DNA of 64,000 nucleotides, from contig CACWNV010000011.1 of the NCBI GenBank assembly GCA_902762325.1, positions 1-64,000 of the forward strand, given 5' to 3'. Made by a program: the position numbers and the translations under genes. Positions within the stretch are counted from its first letter, which is position 1; every line of letters starts with the position of its first letter. The DNA is from an uncultured Prevotellaceae bacterium. Its GTDB lineage: Bacteria > Bacteroidota > Bacteroidia > Bacteroidales > Bacteroidaceae. The notes below the pieces were generated by a model. The model was not told where the DNA came from. It was given only the letters and a program-made list of their open reading frames with translations, and searched no databases. Positions 54,945 to 64,000 of this stretch are shown piece after piece.

Positions 54945-55298
54945 TTACATCCTCCTTCTATTATGTGCGACATAAGCTTCTGCTTCTCTCTGAATCTCAT
55001 AATCAGCCTTCCGTTTCTTGTTCATCAACCAATCGTCAATCTCGGACTTGCGAAAGAAAAGATTCTTTTTGATCTTATGGAAAGGAATCTGGTTCTCACT
55101 CGTCCAGCCATAGACAGTCTGCTCAGCTGGATGGAAGGGGATGTACTCACGTACTTCCTCAATGTTCATCCAACGGTCTTCCTCACTTTGTGAAGGCTTT
55201 TGGAAATCAAGAAGCATTCTTTTTAGGTCGGCCATCTCTTGACGGATTTCTGTCAAGGCTCTCGGCACATCATTAAATGAATAAGTGTTTTCTACCAT
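54945..55298 (-). CDS. Excisionase-type helix-turn-helix protein
   Basis: A 117-residue protein. The DNA-binding segment is WMNIEEVREYIPFHPAEQTV, YGWTSENQIPFHKIKKNLFFRKSEIDDWL, a MerR-like winged helix as in Xis proteins of Bacteroidetes elements. A helical N-terminal part (LTEIRQEMADLKRMLLDF) may dimerise. It starts the DUF3987/primase/mob gene group and probably controls excision or mob expression. Confidence 0.85.
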   Translation of the reverse strand: MVENTYSFNDVPRALTEIRQEMADLKRMLLDFQKPSQSEEDRWMNIEEVREYIPFHPAEQTVYGWTSENQIPFHKIKKNLFFRKSEIDDWLMNKKRKADYEIQREAEAYVAHNRRRM

Positions 55299-55403
55299 AC
55301 TTATAATAATGAATAGTTGGCTGAGATCAATAGGAAAACAGCCACCTTTCGAAAGAAAGGCAACTGCAAAAATATAGGCGTAAAATGAGGCTTTCGAAAA
55401 CCA

Positions 55404-55438
55404 AAAAACCTATTTCCGGCTTAGTCGGAATAGGTTTT
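55404..55438 (-). terminator. Terminator downstream of the unknown 55.5 kb gene
   Basis: A near-perfect stem AAACCTATTTCCG / CGGAATAGGTTT with A and T runs on both sides. It lies about 80 bases after the stop of the leftward gene ending at 55516. A 9-base phrase ATTCGGAAT is repeated nearby (about 55453 and 55478). Confidence 0.6.
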
Positions 55439-55515
55439 TATCTTTTTTACTATTCGGAATGGATACTCGGATTAGCTATTCGGAATAGCAGTGGATAATA
55501 CTTGTAACTGACACT

Positions 55516-56508
55516 TTAAAGATTCCAATCGATGTATCTTCCGTCTATCAGATATTTATTGCGTTCTTCTTTATTGAAGATTTCGTTCAGTGTGTCTCTT
55601 ACGAGGATAAAGTCTTCATGGCCGGAGATAATTTTCCATTCAGATGGACGGCCTGAAGCTATTCCTTTAGCTTTTGAGAAATCGTCTTGCGTAGAATATC
55701 CTTTCTCTCCAAACATATAAACGGCCCAAATTCTGAAATCCTTCCCGGAACGTCTTGAAGTTATGAATCCCAACTCCATAAACCATTGGTAAATGATGTA
55801 CCAGTATCTTTGTTGGTGATGGTAATTACGATCGTTGAATACAGAGTTCAAGCCTTTACCAATTTTATCCATATCAAGTCCTTCACGGAAAATCCCTCCA
55901 AACATCTTTTTGGCTTGTCCCCAATCTTTCGAAAGCAGCATCTCTTTCTCGTCAGGCAGTTCTCTCTTGGGAACATTCCTGGTTCTTTTCACTGGTGGTT
56001 CTTGTTCTGACTCTTGATTGCTCTTAATCCTAGCAGCATCAAGAAAGATATCGAAATAGGGCATAGCGCTTAATACGGGAAAATGAATACTTGGAATCAA
56101 CGGGGCTGGTACGTTGACGGCGGCTTGATGAAGATCGTCAAGAATCTCTGCATCAATGTTATGTTCGCATGCCAGTAAATAATAGGCGATACCCAGAACA
56201 GTATTCCTCTGGTAGAGCCAATCCACTTCATATTTTTGTTTCTTGGCTCCCCAATGATACAATTCCTTGCTTTCTCTGGCGATAACCTCATGGAAGTTCT
56301 CTTCCGCAGCTATTATCTCATTTTTGATACTCTCGGCAAGATTGAAAGCATAGACAATAGGCAGATCCTCTTTAGTGAGGCATTTCTTGTTGTTCTCTCT
56401 CCCCCAATGGGGTTCATACATGGCCTTGGCGATTTTATAAGCCTCCTTTTCCGGTTTTTGAGACCGGATAAGGTCATTCTCCGTTTTATAGTATTCAGTG
56501 TATTTCAT
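55516..56508 (-). CDS. Unknown protein of the integrative element
   Basis: About 330 residues from the ATG at 56508. It is charged and largely helical, with MKYTEYYKTENDLIRSQ at the start and YHHQQRYWYIIYQWFMELGF near the middle-end; a Pro/Arg-rich linker (EPPVKRTRNVPKRELPDEKE) divides it into two parts. It has no nuclease or HTH motif that I can identify; it resembles hypothetical proteins (DUF6043-like, from memory) that accompany integrases in Bacteroidetes elements. It directly follows the integrase gene. Confidence 0.7.
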   Translation of the reverse strand: MKYTEYYKTENDLIRSQKPEKEAYKIAKAMYEPHWGRENNKKCLTKEDLPIVYAFNLAESIKNEIIAAEENFHEVIARESKELYHWGAKKQKYEVDWLYQRNTVLGIAYYLLACEHNIDAEILDDLHQAAVNVPAPLIPSIHFPVLSAMPYFDIFLDAARIKSNQESEQEPPVKRTRNVPKRELPDEKEMLLSKDWGQAKKMFGGIFREGLDMDKIGKGLNSVFNDRNYHHQQRYWYIIYQWFMELGFITSRRSGKDFRIWAVYMFGEKGYSTQDDFSKAKGIASGRPSEWKIISGHEDFILVRDTLNEIFNKEERNKYLIDGRYIDWNL

Positions 56509-56521
56509 TATCAAGTGACTA

Positions 56522-57793
56522 TTATTTCTTGTTTAGGTTAGATAGGTCAACATCCAACTTAATGGCATTTGCCGCTTTCTCTTTTTTCTCATCGACAATC
56601 TTCGCATATATTTGTGTCGTCGTCACCTTTCTATGACCAAGCATCTTACTGACGGTATAGATGTCCGTTCCGTTGGTAAGTTGCAATGTAGCATAAGTAT
56701 GGCGAAAACAGTGGAAAGTAATGTGCTTTGTAATACCCGAAGTTTCAATCCATTTCTTAACAGGGCGATTGATCCATGACGGATCTTGTAAGCCTTCAAA
56801 AACGAGTCGATCTGCATCCCCATGCTCACCGCAAAGCAGGTGGGCTTGGTCGGAAATAGGCATGTACTCTGCACCTTTGGTCTTCTGTTGCGTAAAGTGG
56901 AGCTTATAGTGTTCCTTATCTTTTACGACATCACGCCATTTCAATTGTTTGATGTCACTGTGGCGCAATCCCGTCAAGGCAGAGAACAATGCTGCTCTCT
57001 TAAGAATATCACTATCGCATGGTGTGGCGGCCAGTTGATTGAGTTCCTCCAATGTCAGATATTCACGCTGACTTTCCTCGTAGTATATGTTCTTAACTTT
57101 GGCTGCAAGGTCAATGGTCAAGTAACCATCAATGAAGGCTTGATGAAGTGCTGCCTTGAATATAGAGAAATAAGTAGATGCCGTATTAGCGGATATGGTT
57201 CCCTCCTTACTACCTCCCTGGGGCGCATTTTGTAGAAAGGCCTTGTAATCCTCGATGAGGTTCACGTCAATGCTGCCGAATAGAAGAGGTTTCCCTCCAG
57301 TGTATAGCTTCATCAGTGCCAGTTCTCTTTTCCAATTCACTTGAATTGACTTGGAACTGTTCTTGTGACGTTTGTCCTTTAGCTCTTCAAAGTACTTGAT
57401 GAAGTCACACTTTGCCCTTTCGTTTTGTGCTGCTTGTTCTGCCTCCGAGTCTGTGTACAAAGACTGATTATCGTATTCGTGCTGACGAAGGCCACGAACC
57501 TTGTCCGCAAAGATGCAAGCCTCCTGATCTTTTTGTGAACGGCACATGATAATGCCATTTGCATCGCGCTTGGGACGGTAGTACGCTTTACCATCAGGCA
57601 AAGTCCTCCCAGAACTGTTCTTGTCAAAGATGGGAGTCGTTATAAAACGGCCAAGAGGTTCATGCTTACGAAGAGGTTTTTCCTTTCCTGGCTCAAAGAC
57701 AGGAAAACTTTCAATGAGCAACGACCACTGCTCTTTGTATTCGGATTTGCGGAGTATTACCTTGAATACCGTGCGCTTCATTGGAGTCTTCAT
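56522..57793 (-). CDS. int: Tyrosine-family integrase
   Basis: A 423-residue site-specific recombinase. An Arm/SAM-like N-terminal region is followed by the catalytic domain: ALTGLRHSDIKQLKWRDV (Arg near 275), the Lys region, HCFRHTYATLQ (His-x-x-Arg near 360), MLGHRKVTTTQIYAKI (His and nucleophile Tyr). All catalytic residues are present, so it should be active. It lies about 750 bases from the dnaK 3' end, the usual place for an integrase next to its att site. The preceding HTH gene overlaps it by 4 bases. Confidence 0.94.
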   Translation of the reverse strand: MKTPMKRTVFKVILRKSEYKEQWSLLIESFPVFEPGKEKPLRKHEPLGRFITTPIFDKNSSGRTLPDGKAYYRPKRDANGIIMCRSQKDQEACIFADKVRGLRQHEYDNQSLYTDSEAEQAAQNERAKCDFIKYFEELKDKRHKNSSKSIQVNWKRELALMKLYTGGKPLLFGSIDVNLIEDYKAFLQNAPQGGSKEGTISANTASTYFSIFKAALHQAFIDGYLTIDLAAKVKNIYYEESQREYLTLEELNQLAATPCDSDILKRAALFSALTGLRHSDIKQLKWRDVVKDKEHYKLHFTQQKTKGAEYMPISDQAHLLCGEHGDADRLVFEGLQDPSWINRPVKKWIETSGITKHITFHCFRHTYATLQLTNGTDIYTVSKMLGHRKVTTTQIYAKIVDEKKEKAANAIKLDVDLSNLNKK

Positions 57794-58353
57794 ATCTCAA
57801 TAGATTTGTAGAGTTTGTCAATTTCGGATTTTGGAGCGTAAACATAGTTGCCAATCTGTCGAGTAGGGATGGAGAACTTGCGGATGTGTGCCCATACCGA
57901 CGAATCATGAATTCTATACTTCTTTGAGATTTCTCCGATGGTATAGCAATTCTCGGGGTCGAGATTATAAGACTTGGGGATGGGCTTCTTAGCTACCTTT
58001 CGCACTTTCTTCCTCAAAGGGAAACGTGCTTCTATATCGGCACGCCTAACTCTCAGTTGTTTTTTGCCGAGGTTGACAGAAGGAAGCATTCCCTTACGAA
58101 TCTCGCGATACAAAGTGTCACGTTCAACGCAATAAAGGGCAACAGCTTCTTGAACAGAAAGGAACTCTCTAATATCAGGAATCTCTTTCGCTATCTGCTC
58201 GTACTTTGCTTCCTTTGCCTCACGATCCTTCTTTCGTTTATAGGCAATGTCGGAGCATTGCTTGGAGCAATATGTCGCATCTATGGTGCGTATTTGGAAT
58301 ATTGCACCACAAATAGGACATCTCCTTCTGATTTCGTATTTTGCTTGTGCCAT
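57790..58353 (-). CDS. Zinc-finger/tandem-HTH protein (excisionase-like)
   Basis: A 187-residue protein. The N-terminus has a Cys4-type motif (CPICGAIFQIRTIDATYCSKQC). Two helix-turn-helix segments follow: FLSVQEAVALYCVERDTLYR (with NLGKKQLRVRRADIEARF) and YTIGEISKKYRIHDSSVWAH (with IGNYVYAPKSEIDKLY). Both are of the excisionase type. It is the gene nearest the right att site and is coupled to int, consistent with controlling direction of integration versus excision. Confidence 0.85.
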   Translation of the reverse strand: MAQAKYEIRRRCPICGAIFQIRTIDATYCSKQCSDIAYKRKKDREAKEAKYEQIAKEIPDIREFLSVQEAVALYCVERDTLYREIRKGMLPSVNLGKKQLRVRRADIEARFPLRKKVRKVAKKPIPKSYNLDPENCYTIGEISKKYRIHDSSVWAHIRKFSIPTRQIGNYVYAPKSEIDKLYKSIEI

Positions 58354-58486
58354 ATATTATATAATAATAAGGTGTATTATATCTTTTGTTGAACTTCACC
58401 GACCAAAGTGTCGCGTGAACGATTTGGTGCAAATATACGACAAAAATCAGAAAACAAGCATAAAGAAACAAAGTTTAACTAAATTA

Positions 58487-58522
58487 AAAATAGGTGTAGC
58501 TCAATGAGTTACACCTATTTTC
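58487..58522 (-). terminator. dnaK terminator
   Basis: The hairpin AAAATAGGTGTA...TACACCTATTTT lies 30 bases after the dnaK stop, with an A/T run on each side. The loop phrase resembles that of the hairpin at 26239-26273. Confidence 0.75.
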
Positions 58523-58550
58523 CTATAATTGCATATTGTTGCTTATCAGT

Positions 58551-58575
58551 ATTACTTGACCTCCTCGAAATCGGC
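58551..58575. repeat. Right attachment-like repeat (dnaK 3' end)
   Basis: The minus strand reads TTCGAGGAGGTCAAGTAAT, encoding the natural DnaK C-terminus FEEVK-stop. Related copies at 13739-13763 and 26308-26328 mark the island's left end and its internal junction. An integrase gene lies alongside. The att-site assignment is inferred. Confidence 0.6.
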
Positions 58576-60376
58576 ATCTTGGATATTGTCATCACTATTG
58601 CCGCTCTGTGTCTGCTGTCCTCCGGCATTTGCACCACCGTTGAATCCGGCACCTGCACCTGGCTGAGCACCGCCAGCCTGCTGATACATCTGGGCAGAGG
58701 CAGCCTGCATGACTTGATTGAGGTTGTTGATGGCATTGTCGATAGCTGTCACGTCGCCAGCCTTATGAGCAGTCAGCCTGATTCATCTTGTCGATGCGTT
58801 CGCGTTCCTTCTTATCGTTCTCTGCATTTTGTTCAGCCTCAGCCTTCATACGGTTGATTTCGTCCTCGCTCAAGCCACTTGATGCCTCGATGCGGATGGC
58901 CTGTTCCTTACCAGTAGCCTTATCCTTGGCACTTACGTTAAGAATACCATTGGCATCAATATCGAATGTTACTTCAATCTGAGGAACACCACGACGTGCA
59001 GGAGCAATGCCTTCGAGGTTGAACTGACCGATTGACTTGTTCTGTGAAGCCATCGGACGCTCACCTTGCAGGACATGGATGGTCACTGCGGTCTGATTAT
59101 CAACGGCTGTTGAGAATGTCTCACTCTTCTTGCAAGGAATCGTTGAGTTTGCATCAATCAGCTTCGTCATCACGCCACCGAGTGTCTCAATACCCAGTGT
59201 CAGCGGAGTAACGTCGAGGAGGACGATGTCTCCTACTCCACCTTCCTTGTTCAGGATGGCACCCTGGATAGATGCACCAACTGCCACAACCTCATCAGGG
59301 TTAACGCCCTTTGAAGGCTCTTTACCGAAGTAGTTCTTCACCAGAGTCTGCACAGCAGGGATACGGCTTGAACCACCTACGAGGATAACCTCGTCGATAT
59401 CGCTTGTAGAGAGCTTAGCGTCACGGATAGCATTCTGACATGGAACCAGACAAGCCTGGATAAGGTCGTGAGCCAGCTGCTCGAACTGTGCACGTGTAAG
59501 AGTCTTCACCAAGTGCTTAGGTACACCACCCTCAGCAGAGATATACGGCAGGTTGATTTCTGTAGAGGTGGTAGAAGACAGTTCAATCTTTGCCTTCTCT
59601 GCAGCCTCTTTCAGTCGCTGCATAGCCATCGGATCCTTAGAAAGGTCGATGCCTTCGTCAGCCTTGAATCCCTTTACGAGCCAGTCGATAATCACCTGGT
59701 CGAAATCATCACCACCAAGGTGAGTGTCTCCATTGGTAGACAGCACTTCAAACACACCGCCACCGAACTCAAGAATAGAGATATCGAACGTACCACCACC
59801 GAGGTCGAAGACGGCAATCTTCATATCCTTATTTGCCTTGTCCACACCGTATGCCAGAGCAGCAGCAGTCGGCTCATTAACGATACGCTGTACATTCAGG
59901 CCTGCAATCTGTCCGGCTTCCTTAGTTGCCTGACGCTGAGAGTCAGAGAAGTAAGCAGGTACGGTGATGACAGCATCGGTCACTTCCTGTCCGAGATAGT
60001 CCTCAGCGGTCTTCTTCATCTTCTGAAGCACCATGGCAGAGATTTCCTGCGGAGTGTACTTACGTCCTTCGATATCCACACGTGGGTATCCGTTTTCATT
60101 GGTAACGGTGTAAGGCACACGCTCTGCCTCTTTCTGTGCCTGCTGATAAGTTTCACCCATGAAACGCTTGATAGAGTAAACGGTGTTCTTCGGGTTAGTG
60201 ATAGCCTGACGCTTGGCAGGATCACCGACCTTACGCTCTCCGTCTTTCACGAAACCTACCACTGAAGGAGTGGTACGCTTACCTTCGCTATTAGCGATTA
60301 CTACAGGCTCGTTACCTTCGAAAACGGCAACGCAGCTGTTAGTTGTTCCTAAGTCGATTCCAATAATCTTTCCCAT
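58552..60376 (-). pseudogene. dnaK: dnaK (Hsp70 chaperone) with a frame-breaking internal deletion
   Basis: The first 535 codons encode a normal DnaK ATPase domain ([52 protein letters not shown]) and substrate-binding beta domain ([24 protein letters not shown]). After [10 protein letters not shown] the frame reads CS-stop at 58763. The normal C-terminal end ([20 protein letters not shown] ... DADFEEVK) continues in another frame to 58552. Compared with the family about 34 codons of the helical lid are missing and the frame is shifted. The product would be a lidless DnaK of 537 residues. Truncated E. coli DnaK near residue 538 retains partial activity, so it may not be dead; an assembly or sequencing error is an equally good explanation. 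Confidence 0.85.
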
Positions 60377-60506
60377 AATTCTTTTATTTTTATTTTGTTA
60401 TTATTCTTTTATTAATAGACATGGACACGTATGTCCGTCATTTATCCGACAAAAGCCATGCCAACAGGAAAGAGCTGTCATCGATATGACAAAATGGCAG
60501 AAAGGA

Positions 60507-60540
60507 AAAAGCGAGACAGGAATCATCCCATCTCGCTTTT
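60507..60540 (-). terminator. Terminator of the TraB/GumN gene
   Basis: The stem AAAAGCGAGA / TCTCGCTTTT with T-runs lies 20 bases after the leftward stop at 60560. Confidence 0.8.
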
Positions 60541-60559
60541 GACTATCTCTGAAAATGTC

Positions 60560-61474
60560 TTACTCTGTCACTGCCTCAACGGTATATCCTGCAGAGCGAA
60601 GCAGTTGCAGCAGTCCCTTTTCACCAGGAAGATGTCCGGCACCCACGGCGAAGAAGGTAGCCTTGTCAGCCATGATTTTCTTCATCTTAACCAGCCAGTC
60701 AGCATTTCTGTTGTCCAACAGTGCTGCCTCTTCCTCGGGTGTTGAATCACAGCTGTTATTCAACTTCATGTCCATTGCTTTCTTCAGTGCATCAAGATCC
60801 TGAGCCTTATAGGCGTTGGTGATGTCACGAAGCATCTGCACATTGAATTCCTCGTTATCAATCAGACACATCAGCATCTTTGCCTGACGCTCTAAAGGCA
60901 TAGACTTGAAAAGCAGGTCAGCCTGGAACTTCACCGTCTCTAATCCGCCAATAGGTTCATTGTTGTGCTTCCCTTGCTCCTGGAAGAAGTTGTCAAGTGA
61001 AGTAGTCGGGTCCACACGACCAATACCATGAGTAGCAAAGAGCAATATCTGAATATTGTTAATCAAAGCCATCGGTGTCATACGAGCCATCTGCTGTGTC
61101 ATCTGGGTGTTACCATTAAGATCGTTTCCCATGGCAGCACGCAGCCATTTGTTCAGGCGCGTATATTCATCTGTAGTCAGGTAATCCTTCAAAGTCTTTC
61201 CATCAGGCAGGGTCATTGCATTTTGCAGATATTTCACGCTATCCATCTTGGCTGCATCAGATAAGATCAACTCTCCATAGACCTGATCGGTTTCTGTCAG
61301 TGCAGGATACACTCCCTTAATATTATTTACCATGGTAATGCTGCCAAAATGATGGGTGCCTACCACGTAAGAAGGCTTTGCCAGTCCATTACCAGAAATC
61401 TTGTATAACAACTGTGCACTTGCTCCAATTGTAGCTGAAAGCATCAGTGCTATTACCATTATCTTTTTCATCAT
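60560..61474 (-). CDS. TraB/GumN-family secreted protein
   Basis: A 304-residue protein with a signal peptide (MMKKIMVIALMLSATIGASAQ; the second Met is an equally good start). The family shows LLYKISGNGLAKPSYVVGTHHFGS, DQVYGEL and, near the C-terminus, FFAVGAGHLPGEKGLLQLLR followed by GYTV. These residues match Tiki/TraB/GumN putative metalloproteases with conserved His and Glu; no substrate is known for the bacterial members. It is located between dnaK and the M16 peptidase gene, likely co-regulated with the latter (41 bases apart). Confidence 0.9.
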   Translation of the reverse strand: MMKKIMVIALMLSATIGASAQLLYKISGNGLAKPSYVVGTHHFGSITMVNNIKGVYPALTETDQVYGELILSDAAKMDSVKYLQNAMTLPDGKTLKDYLTTDEYTRLNKWLRAAMGNDLNGNTQMTQQMARMTPMALINNIQILLFATHGIGRVDPTTSLDNFFQEQGKHNNEPIGGLETVKFQADLLFKSMPLERQAKMLMCLIDNEEFNVQMLRDITNAYKAQDLDALKKAMDMKLNNSCDSTPEEEAALLDNRNADWLVKMKKIMADKATFFAVGAGHLPGEKGLLQLLRSAGYTVEAVTE

Positions 61475-61515
61475 ACCTTATTAATATATATATTATAGTT
61501 TTAAATTGTTGTTTC

Positions 61516-64000
61516 TTACTTTTCGGGCATCATAATCACTTCAACGTGATTCTTGCTCTTCAGAACGACGTTCTTAAGGAAATCGCTTACGCTCTTGGTA
61601 CTGACAGCTTCAACGGTCTTTTTATAGTCAGTATAGACATCAACGCCAAAACGCTTCCATGTATTCAGCACACCAGTCCAGTAGCGGTTGGTCTTTGCAT
61701 CAACATCAGCCTGCTTCAGCAGAATCTGCTTCACCTTGAGTAGGTCATCAGCATTCGGGGCAGCAACCAGCGATTTCATTCCTTTCTGGAATTCAGGTAT
61801 TGCCTCAGCAGCCTTGTCAGGATTCAACTTTCCTGTTCCCTTGATTGAGATATATGTAGCAGGACCGTCAACATCCAGTTCCGACTCGGCTCCAGCATGA
61901 TAGGCAGCTGACAGACGTTCACGGATCTCACGGTTCAGCATCATGTCAAGCATACGGCCACTTACATCCTGCAACACGCTGTTCTGGAGGGTAAACTTGA
62001 CAGGATTCGACCGCCAGATACTGTTGGCCTGTGCCTGTGGATTCTCCATCTTCTTTTCAAAAGACCTGTTCTTCTCGCCATTAGCAAATGTGCGGATTTC
62101 CTTCTGTGTGAGAGTAGCCTTGCCCTTTGAAGGAAGCGAAGCAATGTACTGCTCGATGAACTGGCAAAGCTGAGCCTCATCGTAGTTACCTACGAATGTG
62201 AATGTGAAGTCGGCGGCATTGCCATAGAGATTCTTCCATATTTCGAGTACGCGATCATAGCTGATTCCTTCTATATTCTCTGCTGAAGGAATGCGGAAAT
62301 AAGGATTGTTGTTATAGACAACGCTCATCACGGAGTCTTCGAATACAGCCTCATTGTTCAGACTGATGTTCTTCAACTGTGTTGAAATCAACGTGAGGAA
62401 ATTATTGACAGCTTTCTCGTCCTTCGTTACCTTCGTAAAGTCAAGATAGATAAGCTGGAAAAGTGTCTCCAGATCCTTCGGAGTGGAATTGCCGCTCAGT
62501 CCGTGCATAGAGTTTTCGATGCTGAACTGTGTTCCCACCTGCTTACCAGCCAAAGCTTTCTGCAAATCTGTGCTGGAGAAGTTGCCCAGACCGCTCTGCG
62601 AAAGGATGTAGTTGGCAAACTGTATGTTATAGACATCTTCCTTGCCGAACACCGATGCACCGCCATTTGAGGTTGCACGGAACACAATTTCATCTGCATT
62701 GAAGTCGGTCTTTTTCATCAGAACAGTTGCACCGTTCGACAATGTGAGCTGCTTGAAGCCTAATGCTGCATTCTCTGTTGACTTTACAATACTGCCTTTC
62801 GCCGGCATTTCTGTAATCAGCGGCTCTTGCTTTACGTTGTCGACATAAGCTGTAAGCGTTTCCTGACGTACTGCATCCACAGCCTTCTTCATGTCGGCGC
62901 CAGTGAAGTATTGTTTGCCATCTTTCTCCTGCACAGCTGCCAACACCACGAAATTGGTGTCGTTATCAGCTATAAGCTGTCCGGCAATCTGGTTGATAAT
63001 CTCAACAGGGATATTGGCAGACAAAGCATTCATTATCTGATACTCGTCCTCAATACTTGGAATCGGTTCGTTTTCGATAAAGTTCTTCACGTATTGCTGG
63101 CAATAAGCATCGTTGGGATGCTTCTCGCGATTATTGTAAACTTTCTCTAAACGACTCAGATATTCCGACTTGGCACGCGCATACTCTGTAGCTGTAAAGC
63201 CGAAATCCTTCACGCGCTTCAGTTCACGGATACCTGCCGACAAGCCAGCCAGCTCTTGTCCCTCTTTAGGAACAACGGTCAGTGTCAGCGCATCCTTTGT
63301 GCGCGACACAAGATACTGGCCTTCTTCGGCTCCTGCCTGTAAGAAGGGACATTCAGGTTTCTGTGCCTCCTCAGAGAAGCGTGCGTTGATCATCTGGCTG
63401 ATAAGGTCGCGAGCATAGTCGAACACCATGTAACTGAGATTGCTCTTCAATGAATCGGGAGTGGCATCATGCTTCATCGATATCAGGAAAAGTGACACCT
63501 GCTGCTCCTTATCTTTACCAACAACATAGATTCCTTCGTTGTTGTCGGGCACAGGTTCCAACTCTACCTTTGCCGCATTGGCAGGTACCTTAATGCCGCC
63601 GAAGAGCTCTTTTATCTTCTGTTCTGTCCTGTCGACATCGACATCACCCACGATGATGATTCCCTGATTGTCGGGACGATACCACTTACGATAATATGCA
63701 CGTAGCGTCTCAGGAGAGCAGCCGTCAATCACCGACATCAAGCCAATGGGGAAACGCTGTCCGTACTTTGACCCAGGATAAAGATCAGGCAACACACTCT
63801 CTAAGATCTTCTGCGTACCGACAATACGCATACGATATTCATTGTGTACGACATCTCGTTCCTGGTCAATTGCCTTAGCATCAAGGGTGATGCCATTAGA
63901 CCAGTCTTTCAGCACCAGCATACACGAATCAATTGCTGTGATGCGGGCTGTGGGCACGTCAGTAATAAAATATACTGTTTGGTCAGTACTTGTATAAGCA
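61516..64000 (-). CDS. M16-family (pitrilysin-like) peptidase, 5' end outside window
   Basis: The frame runs off the right edge; over 820 codons are visible and the zinc-binding HxxEH motif must lie beyond. The visible N-terminal part AYTSTDQTVYFITDVPTA, KDWSNGITLDAKAIDQERDV, RYRMRIVG-like and GDVDVDRTEQKIKELFGGI is typical of M16 peptidases. A second, catalytically inactive half is visible after ~430 (KQLTLSNGATVLMKKTDFNADE, FTFVGNYDEAQLCQFIEQY). Family members are usually exported and degrade peptides or process membrane proteins. It is the first visible gene of a leftward group with TraB/GumN. Confidence 0.92.
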   Translation of the reverse strand, partial: AYTSTDQTVYFITDVPTARITAIDSCMLVLKDWSNGITLDAKAIDQERDVVHNEYRMRIVGTQKILESVLPDLYPGSKYGQRFPIGLMSVIDGCSPETLRAYYRKWYRPDNQGIIIVGDVDVDRTEQKIKELFGGIKVPANAAKVELEPVPDNNEGIYVVGKDKEQQVSLFLISMKHDATPDSLKSNLSYMVFDYARDLISQMINARFSEEAQKPECPFLQAGAEEGQYLVSRTKDALTLTVVPKEGQELAGLSAGIRELKRVKDFGFTATEYARAKSEYLSRLEKVYNNREKHPNDAYCQQYVKNFIENEPIPSIEDEYQIMNALSANIPVEIINQIAGQLIADNDTNFVVLAAVQEKDGKQYFTGADMKKAVDAVRQETLTAYVDNVKQEPLITEMPAKGSIVKSTENAALGFKQLTLSNGATVLMKKTDFNADEIVFRATSNGGASVFGKEDVYNIQFANYILSQSGLGNFSSTDLQKALAGKQVGTQFSIENSMHGLSGNSTPKDLETLFQLIYLDFTKVTKDEKAVNNFLTLISTQLKNISLNNEAVFEDSVMSVVYNNNPYFRIPSAENIEGISYDRVLEIWKNLYGNAADFTFTFVGNYDEAQLCQFIEQYIASLPSKGKATLTQKEIRTFANGEKNRSFEKKMENPQAQANSIWRSNPVKFTLQNSVLQDVSGRMLDMMLNREIRERLSAAYHAGAESELDVDGPATYISIKGTGKLNPDKAAEAIPEFQKGMKSLVAAPNADDLLKVKQILLKQADVDAKTNRYWTGVLNTWKRFGVDVYTDYKKTVEAVSTKSVSDFLKNVVLKSKNHVEVIMMPEK

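Noticed and set aside
60377-60506. Possible sigma-54-like promoter ahead of dnaK (TTGGCATG then TTGTC on the minus strand)
   Set aside because: The -12 element lacks the required GC, and a normal Bacteroidetes promoter cannot be excluded.

Overview
Organism. The window looks like a chromosomal segment of a Bacteroidales bacterium, most likely Prevotella or a close relative. The support is Bacteroidetes-type promoters (-7 box TAnnTTTG, several with a TTTG -33 box), few Shine-Dalgarno sequences, secreted glycan hydrolases (GH20, GH3, a CE1-like esterase), a membrane pyrophosphatase, and a mobilization module of the Bacteroides type. No rRNA, tRNA or CRISPR array was seen. Layout. Bases 1-13.7 kb are host backbone: the hppA 3' part, a GH20 hexosaminidase, a WbuC-type cupin, a carboxylesterase, a GntR-regulated ABC exporter operon, a YbjQ-family protein, a 1.2 kb repeat-rich gene-free stretch, and a GH3/esterase operon. 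Bases 13.7-58.55 kb are an AT-richer genomic island made almost entirely of anti-phage and mobilization genes. Bases 58.55-64 kb return to backbone: dnaK (carrying a lesion), a TraB/GumN-family protein and an M16 peptidase running off the right edge. Island boundaries. The 3' end of dnaK encodes FEEVK-stop. A second FEEVK-stop sequence lies exactly at the left island boundary (13739-13763), and a third, with a dnaK-like terminator beside it, lies inside a gene-free gap at 26.3 kb. The copies differ mainly at wobble positions. I read them as attachment-site remnants, with dnaK's 3' end as the target and two elements in tandem: 13.74-26.3 kb without an integrase, and 26.3-58.55 kb with integrase, excisionase-like, primase-like, relaxase and MobC genes. 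Defence content, left element: a SEFIR/TIR protein, a RloA/RloB (AbiL-like) pair, decayed HTH and Fic-like genes, an HNH nuclease, and a five-gene cassette of a small protein, a MORC-like GHKL ATPase, two unknown proteins and a C5-cytosine methyltransferase. Defence content, right element: a two-gene CBASS-like operon (CD-NTase plus 4-TM effector) diverges from a 21.5 kb run of fourteen same-strand genes. That run starts with a Cro-like HTH and a WYL regulator. It continues with an unusual pair: a degenerate HsdM/HsdS-like protein fused to a histidine kinase, overlapping a response regulator. Then come hsdM, a DUF1016 nuclease, hsdS, a Gabija-like gajA/gajB pair, hsdR, a GmrSD-type DUF262/DUF1524 enzyme, a DUF1848 protein, a methyltransferase/NERD/UvrD fusion and a TerB-like protein. 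How it may work. The most novel candidate is the methylase-histidine kinase plus response regulator at the head of a type I restriction locus. It suggests a phosphorelay that reads DNA or modification state and controls restriction and the embedded Gabija, type IV and helicase modules. All functional statements come from reading motifs by eye; no database search was run.
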